Origin: Gemmiger formicilis
GTDB taxonomy: Bacteria; Bacillota; Clostridia; Oscillospirales; Ruminococcaceae
Direction of reading: 5' to 3'
Assembly: GCF_024462815.1 (NCBI RefSeq)
Contig: NZ_JANGCG010000008.1
Location: forward strand, 1-64,000
Length of the DNA: 64,000 bases
Part shown: one piece after another, positions 6,444 to 18,011 of the stretch
Layout: every line of letters starts with the position of its first letter
How positions within the stretch are numbered: the first letter of the stretch is position 1
Position numbers and translations under genes: made by a program
The notes under the pieces: generated by a model
What the model was told of the DNA's origin: nothing
Seen by the model: only the letters and a program-made list of their open reading frames with translations
The model's database searches: none

Positions 6444-8894
6444 TTACATCACCGCGGTCGGCTCCTTGTGGCCCTCGGCGGGGTTCTCATTGGCAATAAG
6501 GCTGGTTGCCTGCGGCACACCGTGGGCGGCGCGGGCCGGTGTGCGGCCGGAGCGCACCAGTGCGTGCTTCAGCACCTCGGACAGATTGCCCACCGGGATG
6601 AAGCACACCTTCTCCTTGACCTCGGCGTCCACCTCATACAGGTCGCTGGCGTTGTCCTTGGGGATGAGCACGGTGGAAATGCCCTCGCGGAAGGCCGCCA
6701 TGCTCTTTTCCTTCAGACCCCCGATGGGCAGAACGTTGCCGTGCAGCGTGATTTCACCGGTCATGGCCAGATTATGGCGCACCGGGATGCCGGACAGCGC
6801 GGAAATCAGCGCCGTTGTCAGCGTGACGCCCGCGGAGGGGCCGTCCTTGGGCACAGCACCCTCGGGGGCGTGGATGTGCAAATCGGTATTTTTGAACTTA
6901 TCCGCCGGGATGCCGTATTCCTCGGCATGGACCCGGGCATAGGTCACAGCCAGCTGGGCGCTTTCCTTCATGACATCGCCGAGGCTGCCGGTGATTTCAA
7001 TTTTACCGCTGCCGTTCGGGATAACGGCCACCTCCACAGGCAGCATTTCACCGCCCACGCTGGTCCATGCCAGACCGTTGGCAATGCCGACAGCGTCCTT
7101 GCGGGAGATAAAGGTCGGCTTGACCTTCTCGGGGCCCAGCAGCGCCTTGACCGCAGCGGCCGAGACGCTGACCTTTTCCTCCTCGCCTGCGGCAATCTTC
7201 TGGGCGCACTTGCGCAGCACCGAGGTGATGGTGCGCTCCAGATTGCGGACGCCCGCCTCACGGGTGTAGCCGTCAATGATGGCATAGAGAGCGCTGCTTG
7301 TCAGGGTGACGCGGCCCTCCAGGCCATTGTTTTTCAGCTGCTTGGGCAGCAAATGGCGCTTGGCGATGTTGAATTTCTCGGTGCGGGTGTAGCTGGGCAG
7401 TTCGATGACATCCATACGGTCATACAGCGGGCCGGGAATGGTGGAGGCATCGTTGGCGGTCGTGATGAACAGCACCTCGCTCAAATCGAACGGAATATCA
7501 AGGTAGTTGTCCTTGAAGGTGCGGTTTTGCTCAGGGTCCAGTACCTCCAGCAATGCGCTGGACGGGTCGCCCTTATAGTCCCCCGCCAGCTTGTCGATTT
7601 CATCCAGCAGAATGACCGGGTTCGTGGACTTGGCCGTGGTGATGGCGCTGATGATGCGGCCCGGCATAGCGCCGATGTAGGTGCGGCGGTGGCCGCGGAT
7701 TTCCGCCTCGTCATGCACACCGCCCAGACTCATACGGGCAAACTTACGGCCCATACACTCGGCAATGGAGTGGGCAATGCTGGTCTTGCCGACGCCCGGA
7801 GGGCCGACCAGACAGATAATCTGCCCCTTGACGTCCTGATTCAGCTTGCGCACGGCCAACAGCTCCAGAATACGCTCCTTGACCTTCTGCAGACCGTAGT
7901 GCTCCTTGTCGAGCACCTTGCGGGCGTGCGCCTGATCCAAATCATCCTCGGTGGTGGTGTGCCACGGCAGCGCCAGGCAGGCATCCAGATAGCTGCGAAT
8001 CACGCCGGTCTCGGCAGAGCTGCCCTGCATCCGGGCCAGACGGTCGCACTCCTTCAGCAGCTTCTCGGTGGATTCCTCGTCAAGCTGCAGCGCCTTGATT
8101 TTTTCGCGGTATGTATCGGCCTCGGCGCGGGTGTCCTCGGAATCGCCCAGCTCCTCGCTGATGATGTGCATCTGCTCACGCAGATAATACTCCCGCTGCC
8201 CCTTGTCCATCTGGGCGTTGACCTTATCGTCCAAATCGCGCTCAATGTCCAGAATCTGGCACTCCTGCCGCAGCAGCGTCAGCAGCTTTTCCAGCCGGCC
8301 CAGCAGAGTCGATTCGTTTAGGATTGTCTGCTTGTCCTCGTACTTGAACAGAAGGTTGGCGGGCATATACTCGCTCAAAAACAGCGGCGAGTCGGAGGAG
8401 ACAATGTTGTAAACCACATCCTTGGAAATCTGCGGACTGTAGGAGAGGTACTCCTCAAAGCAGTCCTTCAGGCTGCGGACCAGGGCCTCCACCTGTGTGC
8501 GCTTGTCAGCGGCAATGCCGCGCACCGCCACAGGGCGCACAGCGGCCTGCAGATACTTTTCTCCTGCGTCCAGCTCCAGCAGTCGGGCGCGGGTCTTGCC
8601 CTCGACCAGAACCTTCACCAGCTCATCGGAGACGCGCAGCACCTGCTTGATTTCCGCAATAACGCCGTAGGCGTACAGATCGCGGATGGTCGGTTCCTCG
8701 ACGTCCATCTCCTGCTGGGCCACAAGGAACACGCTGCTGTTGGCGCGCATGGCGGCCTCAATCGCCGCGATGGACTTGGCGCGGCCCACCTCAAAGTGAA
8801 CCACATTGTTCGGGAACACCACCAGCCCGCGCAGCGCGATGGCCGGTAGATGTACCACATTGCGGCTAATTTTGATTTTGACTTTTTCAGACAT
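6444..8894 (-). CDS. lon: ATP-dependent protease Lon (La)
   Basis: 816 residues. It has an N-terminal LON substrate-binding domain (LPAIALRGLVVFPN), an AAA+ module with Walker A GPPGVGKTS and Walker B VILLDEIDKL, and a C-terminal S16 protease domain with catalytic Ser687 in KDGPSAG and Lys730 in GGLKEK, 43 residues apart as in E. coli Lon. A C-terminal tail of about 35 residues after the protease fold is rich in Ala, Pro and Glu and looks disordered. It degrades damaged and regulatory proteins in the cytoplasm. The start is 2 bp after the dagK stop, so the two are co-transcribed; no HrcA or CtsR box was seen nearby. Confidence 0.97.
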   Translation of the reverse strand: MSEKVKIKISRNVVHLPAIALRGLVVFPNNVVHFEVGRAKSIAAIEAAMRANSSVFLVAQQEMDVEEPTIRDLYAYGVIAEIKQVLRVSDELVKVLVEGKTRARLLELDAGEKYLQAAVRPVAVRGIAADKRTQVEALVRSLKDCFEEYLSYSPQISKDVVYNIVSSDSPLFLSEYMPANLLFKYEDKQTILNESTLLGRLEKLLTLLRQECQILDIERDLDDKVNAQMDKGQREYYLREQMHIISEELGDSEDTRAEADTYREKIKALQLDEESTEKLLKECDRLARMQGSSAETGVIRSYLDACLALPWHTTTEDDLDQAHARKVLDKEHYGLQKVKERILELLAVRKLNQDVKGQIICLVGPPGVGKTSIAHSIAECMGRKFARMSLGGVHDEAEIRGHRRTYIGAMPGRIISAITTAKSTNPVILLDEIDKLAGDYKGDPSSALLEVLDPEQNRTFKDNYLDIPFDLSEVLFITTANDASTIPGPLYDRMDVIELPSYTRTEKFNIAKRHLLPKQLKNNGLEGRVTLTSSALYAIIDGYTREAGVRNLERTITSVLRKCAQKIAAGEEEKVSVSAAAVKALLGPEKVKPTFISRKDAVGIANGLAWTSVGGEMLPVEVAVIPNGSGKIEITGSLGDVMKESAQLAVTYARVHAEEYGIPADKFKNTDLHIHAPEGAVPKDGPSAGVTLTTALISALSGIPVRHNLAMTGEITLHGNVLPIGGLKEKSMAAFREGISTVLIPKDNASDLYEVDAEVKEKVCFIPVGNLSEVLKHALVRSGRTPARAAHGVPQATSLIANENPAEGHKEPTAVM

Positions 8895-8896
8895 TC

Positions 8897-9868
8897 TTAC
8901 TCTCCCATAGCCTGCAGAACAGGCGTCTTGTTTGCGTTTTCAGCCAGCTCGGGCGGCAGCAGGATGCGTACCGCACTGTGCGCAAGTTCCGCGTGCATCC
9001 GCAGCTGGGGCGAGCACTCGCCGTCCAGCGTTGTGATAAGCGGGTTGCCGTCCAGCACCTCTATGTCGATACTGCTTGTGCGGAAAAACGTCATGTAAGG
9101 CTTGAACATTTCGGTTACGGTGCCGTTCTCCAGCAGATGCGCGCCCTTTTTGTAGGCACCCAGCAGCCCCGGCAGCTTCAGGCGCGGAACCGGCTTCAAC
9201 AGCACCACATCCAGCAGACCATCGTTCATACTGGCGTAGGGCGCGGCGCAGTAGCCGCCGCCGTACATCCGGCCATTGCAGACGGCCAGCATCATAAAAA
9301 CACCCTCCAGCTGCCGGTCATCTGCCGTAACGCGCAGACGGTGTCTGAACGTGCTGCAGACAGCTTCCAGAATGGACAGCGTGTAGGCGGTTGTACCGCC
9401 ACAAAACGGCACACGCCGCCATTTGGGGATGCCGTTGGCTACCTGTGCATCAATGCCGGCGGCGTAGATGTCTATACCCATCCCCTGCGGTGTGCGGATA
9501 ACATCCGCCGCAAAGGGCTGTGCGGCAAGCTGGGCATCCAGATTGAGGAACTGCGCCTGCGTGCCAAAGTTGCGCACATAATCGTTGCCGCTGCCGCACG
9601 GCACACAGCCGATGGCGACATTGGGGTGGTTGGCCGCCCCTTGCAGCACCTCATTCAGCGTACCATCGCCGCCGCAGGCGTAGAGGTTGACTTCCTCGCC
9701 GCCGGCGGCATATTTTGCAGCCAACTCGCGGGCCTGCCCGGCGCGGCGTGTAACCTCAATCACCGGGCGCACCCCGGCACGGCTGGCCGCGGCGTGTATC
9801 TGCGGGATAAGTGCCACGCTGGCATCCACCTTGCCCGCAGTCGGATTTATGATAAAAATATGCTGCAT
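8897..9868 (-). CDS. Diacylglycerol kinase family lipid kinase (DagK/YegS type)
   Basis: 323 residues. It starts MQHIFIINPTAGK, carries the catalytic glycine-rich motif CGGDGTLNEVLQG (residues 65-77) and the CGSGNDYVRNFG segment (91-102), all hallmarks of DAGK_cat (PF00781). Members phosphorylate diacylglycerol, recycling lipid left by lipoteichoic acid synthesis, or related lipids. The mid-region contains DGLLDVVLLKPVP, typical of the C-terminal beta-sandwich domain. It is the first gene of the run that continues into lon. Confidence 0.9.
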   Translation of the reverse strand: MQHIFIINPTAGKVDASVALIPQIHAAASRAGVRPVIEVTRRAGQARELAAKYAAGGEEVNLYACGGDGTLNEVLQGAANHPNVAIGCVPCGSGNDYVRNFGTQAQFLNLDAQLAAQPFAADVIRTPQGMGIDIYAAGIDAQVANGIPKWRRVPFCGGTTAYTLSILEAVCSTFRHRLRVTADDRQLEGVFMMLAVCNGRMYGGGYCAAPYASMNDGLLDVVLLKPVPRLKLPGLLGAYKKGAHLLENGTVTEMFKPYMTFFRTSSIDIEVLDGNPLITTLDGECSPQLRMHAELAHSAVRILLPPELAENANKTPVLQAMGE

Positions 9869-10000
9869 TGGCCCGTCCTTTCAGCACCGGTTGCTTGCGG
9901 TCTACAGATACTATTTATTGTAGCTTTTTTACCTCAAAAGTGCAATACCTTGGGGAAAATTGGCTGCGAAATGCTACCTTTTCCCCACAGTGCCGAAGGC

Positions 10001-11602
10001 TCACCCGCCTTCCCACACACGCAGGATTTCCGTCACCCGCGCAAACAGCGCTGCGCTGGAGGTCTCCGGCTTCAAAATGCCGTCCTGCAGAATCGTTATC
10101 GTGTACTGCGGGGCCTCCGCCGGGTAAAAGCCGCTGAACCAGTAGTTGAGAAGCTCCTCTCCCTCGGCATTGTACTGGCCGGTCTGGGCCGTGCCGGTCT
10201 TGCCGCCCGCCGTGCCCTCTCCGGGCCGGGCCTCGCTGCCAATGCCGTCCGTCACAACGGATTCCAGCATACTGCGCAGCACCCGCGCCGTGGCCTTGTC
10301 AAGCACCGTGCGGGGTACGGCAGGCGTAAGCGGCTCTGTCAGTGTGCCGTCTGCATCGGTGATGCCCTGCACAAAGGCGGGTGCTTTATACACCCCGCCG
10401 CCCGCGGCCGTGTTCATCATAGCCGTGATTTGCAGCGGCGTTACCGTCAGCGCCCCCTGCCCGAAGCTGAACGTTGCCAGCTCGCCGGGGTTTTGCAGTG
10501 CCTCCGCCTCCGGCAGCGTGCCCGCAGCTGTTTTCAGCCCCGGGGCTATCTGCGCTGCTGTGCCAAAGCCGAGCTTTTCTGCCTCGGCGCGGATTGCCTC
10601 CCCGCCCAGCAGCTGGCCCAGCGCCACAAAATAGGTGTTGCAGCTCTGCTCGAGCGCCCCGCGCAGATTGACCACGCCGTGGGCGCGGCCCTGCGCGCAG
10701 CGGTAGGTCTGCCCGGCCACCTCAATTTCTCCGGTGCAGTCATGGGTGAACCAGTCCAGACCATCCTCATAGGCCGCCGCGGCCAGCACGACCTTGAATA
10801 CCGACCCCGCGCTGAAGGCGCAGAATGGCCGGTTGAGCAGCGAGGTATCGTCAGCGCGGATGCTGGCCGCTATATTCTGCGGGTCAAAGGCCGGTGTGCT
10901 GACGCTGGCCAGCAGCTCACTGGTGGCGGTGTCCATCACAAGAATGCAGCCACGCGGCATTGTTTCAGCCGCCAGCGCCTCACAGGCACGCTGCACATCC
11001 GCATCCAACGTCAGCCGCACGCCATGCCCGGTGCCGGGCTCCTCCACCACAACCGCGGGGCTCGTATCTGCCAGCAGACGGCCCTGTGCGGTCATCAGGC
11101 AGGTCACACTGCGCTTGTCACCGGCTGCCTTCAGCAGCGTATCGTAGGCGCGCTCCAACCCGGAAGCACCGTGGCCCTCGCCGTCGAGATAGCCCAACAG
11201 GTGCGCGGCCACCGCGCCGGTGAAGTGCCGCGGTACCATCCAACTCTGGATGCCCTGGGCCGTCAGGTCTCGGTCAACCTCCACCAGAAACGGCGCGGCA
11301 AGGTTGCGGCGCTCATAGAGCAAGCCCTGGTTTTCATAGCTGACATAGGGAAAAAGCGCCGTATACCCGGCCTCCCCGGGCATACACAGGGCGTAATACC
11401 GGGGTGTGGTCCCGGTCAGTCTGCGGCCGTTGCGGTCAAAAAAATCACCGCGGGCGCGGGGCAGCGCCAGCGTCTGGACAGTCTGCCCGCCCGCGCTGGC
11501 CGCGTAGGCTGTCTGCCGCCCCACCCAGTAGGTGCGGCAGAGCACAATCCCTGCCAGCACCACCAGCGCCGCGCACACCCCAAAGAACCGCCGCAAGGAC
11601 AT
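10001..11602 (-). CDS. Penicillin-binding protein (class B transpeptidase)
   Basis: 533 residues from ATG 11602, which has a GGGGGTGG ribosome site; a GTG 9 nt upstream is possible. One N-terminal membrane segment (residues 5-22) is followed by the RGDFFDRNG dimerisation-domain motif (51-59). The transpeptidase triad is intact: SVFK (Ser267-Lys270), SCN (320-322) and KTGT (468-471). No PASTA domain is present. Class B PBPs cross-link peptidoglycan outside the membrane; by size and motifs it is PBP2-like, whether for elongation, division or spore cortex I cannot tell. It stands between dagK and a VanZ-like gene. Confidence 0.92.
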   Translation of the reverse strand: MSLRRFFGVCAALVVLAGIVLCRTYWVGRQTAYAASAGGQTVQTLALPRARGDFFDRNGRRLTGTTPRYYALCMPGEAGYTALFPYVSYENQGLLYERRNLAAPFLVEVDRDLTAQGIQSWMVPRHFTGAVAAHLLGYLDGEGHGASGLERAYDTLLKAAGDKRSVTCLMTAQGRLLADTSPAVVVEEPGTGHGVRLTLDADVQRACEALAAETMPRGCILVMDTATSELLASVSTPAFDPQNIAASIRADDTSLLNRPFCAFSAGSVFKVVLAAAAYEDGLDWFTHDCTGEIEVAGQTYRCAQGRAHGVVNLRGALEQSCNTYFVALGQLLGGEAIRAEAEKLGFGTAAQIAPGLKTAAGTLPEAEALQNPGELATFSFGQGALTVTPLQITAMMNTAAGGGVYKAPAFVQGITDADGTLTEPLTPAVPRTVLDKATARVLRSMLESVVTDGIGSEARPGEGTAGGKTGTAQTGQYNAEGEELLNYWFSGFYPAEAPQYTITILQDGILKPETSSAALFARVTEILRVWEGG

Positions 11603-11672
11603 TGTCGCCACCCCCAGCGGGAGTATGGGCCGCGTGGAGGATAAAATACCGGTTCGGCAAAATTCGGCGTGC

Positions 11673-12149
11673 TTAGCGGCGCTTTTTACGCTGCAGCTTC
11701 CCCGCCGCCCAGATGAGCAGACAGGCCGCCGCAATGCAGGGCATATAGCCCATCGCGTCAATGCCCACATCGCTCAACAACATGGCACGCCCCGGAACAA
11801 AACATTGGTGCAGCTCGTCCCCCATACCGGACAGCGTACACAGCGCAGCGGCCAGAAGGCCCTGCTGCCACAGGGAGATTTTGCGCGTCCAGAGGTGCAC
11901 CGTCACGGTCATACTGACGCCCAGCGCACAGTAGATATACATGTGCGCCCATTTGCGGACATTCGCATGTAGGTTTGTGGTGCTGAACCACTGCGGCGTG
12001 AACCGGTTTGCCTTGCTTGATTGCAGCGAGTTCATCACCGCTTCGCTGACCTTGTCAGACACCGTCCCCGGCTGGGCCGAGAAGTAGAATATAATTCCCA
12101 TAAGCACCAGTGTGGCGGCCAGCGCGAGGTACCTTCCATATTTTTTCAT
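11673..12149 (-). CDS. VanZ-like membrane protein
   Basis: 158 residues with four predicted membrane helices. The VanZ family signature is visible: YFSAQPG near residue 25, RKWAHMYIYCALG near residue 70, and DELHQCFVPGR with a following Asp near residue 115. The prototype gives low-level teicoplanin resistance by an unknown mechanism; most chromosomal members have no proven role. It has its own promoter (12179-12207) and lies just before the PBP gene, 70 bp apart, so a shared envelope role is possible. Confidence 0.85.
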   Translation of the reverse strand: MKKYGRYLALAATLVLMGIIFYFSAQPGTVSDKVSEAVMNSLQSSKANRFTPQWFSTTNLHANVRKWAHMYIYCALGVSMTVTVHLWTRKISLWQQGLLAAALCTLSGMGDELHQCFVPGRAMLLSDVGIDAMGYMPCIAAACLLIWAAGKLQRKKRR

Positions 12150-12178
12150 AGCAGCGCTCCCTGCTGTTTTTCTATCCT

Positions 12179-12207
12179 ATTATACCACACCGCACCGCAG
12201 GATACAA
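12179..12207 (-). promoter_or_regulatory. Promoter of the VanZ-like gene
   Basis: TTGTAT, 17-bp spacer, TATAAT on the minus strand. The -35 overlaps the T-tract of the groEL terminator. Confidence 0.65.
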
Positions 12208-12240
12208 AAAGGCCGAAGCCCTGCTGCCAGAGCTTCGGTC
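12205..12240 (-). terminator. Terminator of groESL
   Basis: GACCGAAGCT / GGCTTCGGCC-type stem of about 9 bp (12211-12219 with 12231-12240) followed on the minus strand by TTTTT, 26 bp after the groEL stop. Confidence 0.85.
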
Positions 12241-12265
12241 AAATAGTTGCTTTTGGGGATGCGGA

Positions 12266-13912
<1,647 letters not shown>

Positions 13913-13940
13913 TTATCTGAAAGAAATCGCAGAAATCAAA

Positions 13941-14240
<300 letters not shown>

Positions 14241-14271
14241 CTATAAAAGATTTCTCTTTTGAAATTTTGTT

Positions 14272-14298
14272 TTAGCACTCATTCTCTCTGAGTGCTAA
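14272..14298. promoter_or_regulatory. CIRCE operator (HrcA binding site)
   Basis: A perfect TTAGCACTC-N9-GAGTGCTAA. This is the operator of the heat-shock repressor HrcA. It starts 4 bp downstream of the -10 box of the groESL promoter, so bound HrcA would block initiation. hrcA itself is not in the window. Confidence 0.97.
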
Positions 14299-14302
14299 AT
14301 AT

Positions 14303-14331
14303 ATAATAGCCACTTTGCAGTAAAAAATCAA
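14303..14331 (-). promoter_or_regulatory. groESL promoter
   Basis: TTGATT (-35), 17-bp spacer, TATTAT (-10) on the minus strand, immediately upstream of the CIRCE element. Confidence 0.88.
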
Positions 14332-14356
14332 GTGTTTTCTATATAAAATTTTTGTG

Positions 14357-14394
14357 AACAAAAATACACCGGAGCTTTTCCGCTCCGGTGTATT
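14357..14394 (-). terminator. Terminator downstream of clpX
   Basis: A 13-bp perfect stem (14363-14375 with 14382-14394, 6-nt loop) followed on the minus strand by a short T-run. It separates clpX from the groESL promoter. Confidence 0.88.
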
Positions 14395-14400
14395 GCAATT

Positions 14401-15756
14401 TTATTGATTCTGCGTCAGGTTTTTGTAGCGGGGGCGCATCATGCCGTGCTCGATGTGGGGCTCGCCGCCTTCCACCGTGTCGGCATCAATGGTGACCTTC
14501 GTGATGGTGGCATCCGAAGGGATGTCATACATAATCGGAATCAGCAGATCCTCGACAACGCTGCGCAGGCCGCGGGCACCGCTCTTGCGCTCCACCGTTT
14601 TCTTGGCGATGGCGTGCAGGGCCGCGTCCGTAAAGACCAGCTCGGCATTGTCCAGATGCAGCAGTTCCTTGTACTGGCGCACAAGGCTGTTTTTCGGCTC
14701 TGTCAGCACGCGGACCAGCGCTTCCTCGTCCAGCGGGTCAAGCACCGTCACAACGGGCAGACGGCCAATCAGCTCGGGAATCAATCCGAACTTGACCAGA
14801 TCGTCAGGTTCCACCTTTTTCAGCAGCTTCTGGCGGGTCTCGTCCTTATCCAGCGTTGTGCGCAGCTGGCTGCCAAAGCCGAGAGACGCATTGTCGGTGC
14901 GCTTCTGGATGAGCTTTTCCAAGCCGTCAAACGCGCCGCCGCAGATGAACAGGATGTTCTTGGTGTTAATCTGGATGAACTCCTGCTGAGGGTGCTTACG
15001 GCCACCGTTGGGCGGCACGTTGCTGACAGTGCCCTCTACGATCTTCAGCAGCGCCTGCTGCACGCCCTCACCGCCCACATCGCGGGTGATGGAGGGGTTT
15101 TCGCTCTTGCGGGTAATCTTGTCGATCTCATCCACGTAGATGATGCCGATTTCGGCACGCGGAATGTCAAAATCCGCAGCCTGAATGAGCTTGAGCAGGA
15201 TGTTCTCCACATCCTCGCCCACGTAGCCGGCCTCGGTCAGCGTGGTGGCGTCCGCAATGGCGAACGGCACGTTGAGCATTTTGGCCAGTGTCTGAGCCAG
15301 CAGGGTTTTGCCCGTGCCGGAGGGGCCAAGCATCAGGACGTTGGACTTTTGCAGCTCCACGTCGCTGTTCTGGCCGGAGAGGATGCGCTTGTAGTGGTTG
15401 TAGACCGAGACAGCCAGCACCTTTTTGGCGGCGTCCTGCCCGATGACATACTGGTCAAGGCCTGCCTTGATTTCGGCAGGCGTCCGGATATTGATGCTCT
15501 CCAGCGGATCCATATCGTAGTCAGGGCCGGGCTGCGGGGCGTTGCGGCGGCGGTCCTTCGGCGGCATACCGGCACGCGGCGGGGCCGGGCGCTCGCCGTC
15601 CTTATACAGGGCGTTGCAGCACATTTCCAGGCAGTCCTTGCAGATGTTGACACCGGGCCCGATGACCATCTGGTCTACCTCATTTTGGGAGCGTCCGCAG
15701 AAGCTGCAGATCAGCTCGCGTCCTTTTCCGTCCTTGCCGGACGATTGATTTGCCAT
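14401..15756 (-). CDS. clpX: ClpX, ATPase subunit of ClpXP
   Basis: 451 residues. An N-terminal C4 zinc finger (Cys17, Cys20, Cys39, Cys42) is followed by the AAA+ domain with Walker [13 protein letters not shown] and Walker [11 protein letters not shown], and the pore segment near GYVGED. ClpX unfolds tagged substrates and feeds them to ClpP. It lies 14 bp after clpP in the same orientation, and tig is just upstream of clpP, the classical tig-clpP-clpX order. No CtsR box was seen. Confidence 0.98.
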   Translation of the reverse strand: MANQSSGKDGKGRELICSFCGRSQNEVDQMVIGPGVNICKDCLEMCCNALYKDGERPAPPRAGMPPKDRRRNAPQPGPDYDMDPLESINIRTPAEIKAGLDQYVIGQDAAKKVLAVSVYNHYKRILSGQNSDVELQKSNVLMLGPSGTGKTLLAQTLAKMLNVPFAIADATTLTEAGYVGEDVENILLKLIQAADFDIPRAEIGIIYVDEIDKITRKSENPSITRDVGGEGVQQALLKIVEGTVSNVPPNGGRKHPQQEFIQINTKNILFICGGAFDGLEKLIQKRTDNASLGFGSQLRTTLDKDETRQKLLKKVEPDDLVKFGLIPELIGRLPVVTVLDPLDEEALVRVLTEPKNSLVRQYKELLHLDNAELVFTDAALHAIAKKTVERKSGARGLRSVVEDLLIPIMYDIPSDATITKVTIDADTVEGGEPHIEHGMMRPRYKNLTQNQ

Positions 15757-15770
15757 GTTGTTCCTCCGAA

Positions 15771-16361
15771 TCAGTGTTTATAGAGGATATCGTCAATCAG
15801 GCCGTATTCCTTTGCCTGCTGCGCGGTCATATAGTTGTCGCGCTCGGTATCACGCTGGATGACCTCCAGCGGTTGGCCGGTGTACTGGCTGAGCATCGTG
15901 TTCATACGCTCACGGATGCGGACAATATGGTCAGCGTGAATCTTGATGTCCGTTGCCTGACCGGAAATGCCCTGACCGCCAATCAGCGGCTGGTGAATCA
16001 GAATCTCCGAGTTGGGCAGTGCAAAGCGCTTGCCCTTGGTGCCGCTGGCCAGCAGGAAAGAGCCCATAGAGGCCGCCATACCGACACAGATGGTGGAGAC
16101 ATCGCACTTGATATAGTTCATCGTGTCATGGATAGCCATGCCGTCAGAGATGGAGCCTCCGGGGCTGTTGATATAGAAGTAGATGTCCTTCTCCGGGTCC
16201 TGGCCCTCCAGATAGAGCAGCTGGGCTACGATGACGCTGGCAGAGGCAGAGTTGACGTCCTCGCTCAGCACAATGATGCGGTCATTGAGCAGGCGGGAGT
16301 AAATGTCATAGCTGCGCTCACCGCGTGCGGTCTGTTCAACAACATAAGGTACAAGGCTCAT
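15771..16361 (-). CDS. clpP: ClpP protease subunit
   Basis: 196 residues. Catalytic triad residues are in the expected places: Ser98 in [11 protein letters not shown], His123 in [10 protein letters not shown] and Asp171 in QRDTERD. It forms the tetradecameric proteolytic chamber for ClpX (and ClpA/C). It sits directly before clpX and about 120 bp after tig. Confidence 0.98.
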   Translation of the reverse strand: MSLVPYVVEQTARGERSYDIYSRLLNDRIIVLSEDVNSASASVIVAQLLYLEGQDPEKDIYFYINSPGGSISDGMAIHDTMNYIKCDVSTICVGMAASMGSFLLASGTKGKRFALPNSEILIHQPLIGGQGISGQATDIKIHADHIVRIRERMNTMLSQYTGQPLEVIQRDTERDNYMTAQQAKEYGLIDDILYKH

Positions 16362-16482
16362 TCAGGTTTCCCTCCCTGTGTGAAAGTAAGTTTGTGATGA
16401 TGACAAAGGAACCGATACGGCGGCAAAGCTGCACAACCGTACCGGCCCTTTTACTCAATCTTTGCGGGGTACCTCGGGGTGA

Positions 16483-17871
16483 TTACTCGCCCTGGGTCTC
16501 CTCTTCCTTCGGCTCCTCGTCCTTCTTGGCGGCAGCCTTCTTGGTGGTCTTGCGGGTGGTCTTCTTGGCAGGCTTCTTCTCCTCGGCAGCGCCCAGAACA
16601 ATGTTAGCCTTCTCCTTCACGAAGTCGATGGCCTTGTTGACGGCCAGATCCTTCTTGACGGCAGCGGCGTCGACCAGGCTCTTGACCTTGTCAGCCTCCA
16701 TCTGGTAAGCATCGGCAATGCGCTTGACCTCGGCCTCGAACTCCTCCTCGGTAGCCTCGATGGACTCCTTGGCAACGATAGCCTCCATAGCCAGACGCAT
16801 CTTGACCTGCTTATCAGCCTGCTCCTTGAACTGCTCCTTGAACTGCTCCATGGTCATACCCATGTACTGCAGATACTGCTCGAGCTTGAGGCCCTGCTGA
16901 GAAATGCGGTACTGGAAGTCCTGCACCAGCTCCTCGATGCGGCTCTCAATCATAGCATCGGGGATGTCGGCCTTCATGCCGTTGACAACCTGGTCAATCA
17001 GGTCGTTCTCGACCTTCTGGTCAGCCTGCTTGTCCTGGTTGGCCTGGATGCCCTTGCGGATGGAGTCCTTCAGCTCGTCCAGCGTGTCATACTCGCTGAC
17101 GTCCTTGGCGAAGTCATCGTCCAGCTCGGGCAGTTCCTTATACTGAACCTCGTGCAGCTTAACCTTGAAGGTGGCGTCCTTGCCAGCCAGCTCCTCAGCC
17201 TGATACTCCTCGGGGAACTTGACGTTGACGTCAAACTCATCGCCAGCCTTGTGGCCGACAATCTGATCCTCGAAGCCGGGGATGAAGGAGCCGGAGCCCA
17301 GCACCAGAGAATAGTGCTCAGCCTTGCCGCCCTCAAAGGCAACGCCATCGACGAAGCCCTCGAAGTCGATGTTGACGGTATCGCCGTTCTGGGCCTCGCC
17401 CTCACGGGTCAGCAGACGGCCGTTGCGGTCCTGCATACGCTTGATTTCAGCGTCGACATCGGCCTCATCCACAGTCTTGACATCTTTGTTGACGGTTAAA
17501 CCGGTGTACTCGCCCAGCTCAACCTCGGGCTTGACGGCAACCTTGACCTTCAGGGTTGCGCCCTCCTCCTCGGACATGGAGACGACCTCGGGGTCAGGAC
17601 GGCCAACAACCTCGATGCCAGCCTCCTTGACGGCGGCCTCGTAGTTCTCGGGGAACAGGTCATTGACGGCGTCATACTGGAACAGGTCCTTGCCATACAT
17701 CTTCTCAATCATGGCCTTGGGAGCCTTGCCCTTGCGGAAGCCGGGGATGGCGTACTTCTTGCCCTCGCGCTTGAAAGCGGCATTGACAGCAGATTTGAAG
17801 GTCTCGGCGTCAATAGAGAACTGCAGTTCGACCATGCTCTTTTCGAGCTTTTCACAGGAAATCAGTTTCAT
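16483..17871 (-). CDS. tig: Trigger factor
   Basis: 462 residues. It has the N-terminal ribosome-binding motif (GFRKGKAPK near residue 45), an FKBP-like PPIase domain (NGDTVNIDFEGFVDG, about residues 160-245) and a long helical C-terminal chaperone arm. A lysine-rich tail of about 30 residues (KKPAKKTTRKTTKKAAAKK) extends beyond the usual end and may add RNA or ribosome affinity. Trigger factor is the first chaperone to meet nascent chains at the ribosome exit. An extended -10 promoter lies upstream. Confidence 0.96.
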   Translation of the reverse strand: MKLISCEKLEKSMVELQFSIDAETFKSAVNAAFKREGKKYAIPGFRKGKAPKAMIEKMYGKDLFQYDAVNDLFPENYEAAVKEAGIEVVGRPDPEVVSMSEEEGATLKVKVAVKPEVELGEYTGLTVNKDVKTVDEADVDAEIKRMQDRNGRLLTREGEAQNGDTVNIDFEGFVDGVAFEGGKAEHYSLVLGSGSFIPGFEDQIVGHKAGDEFDVNVKFPEEYQAEELAGKDATFKVKLHEVQYKELPELDDDFAKDVSEYDTLDELKDSIRKGIQANQDKQADQKVENDLIDQVVNGMKADIPDAMIESRIEELVQDFQYRISQQGLKLEQYLQYMGMTMEQFKEQFKEQADKQVKMRLAMEAIVAKESIEATEEEFEAEVKRIADAYQMEADKVKSLVDAAAVKKDLAVNKAIDFVKEKANIVLGAAEEKKPAKKTTRKTTKKAAAKKDEEPKEEETQGE

Positions 17872-17914
17872 TTATAAATTCCTCCAAAAATAGATGTACA
17901 TAAAAATACAAGTC

Positions 17915-17923
17915 ATTATACCA
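17915..17923 (-). promoter_or_regulatory. Extended -10 promoter of tig
   Basis: TGG-TATAAT on the minus strand, about 45 bp before the tig start. No convincing -35, as is common for extended -10 promoters. Confidence 0.5.
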
Positions 17924-18011
17924 TACCTGTGCAGAAAATACCAGCCCTGTTTTTAAGATTTTAACCGGTTTCTGCGCAAAAATATGTGTATTTTTGCGAT
18001 TTTGTTTGTTT

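Noticed and set aside
4051..6942. Very long open frame of 963 codons on the plus strand
   Set aside because: It lies antisense to hslO, the methyltransferase, engB and lon, with no recognisable domain; it is a product of high GC and codon bias in the real minus-strand genes.
6405..11644. Two further plus-strand frames of 638 and 888 codons
   Set aside because: They mirror lon, dagK and the PBP, are rich in His/Gln/Ala from reverse-complement codons, and have no ribosome site.
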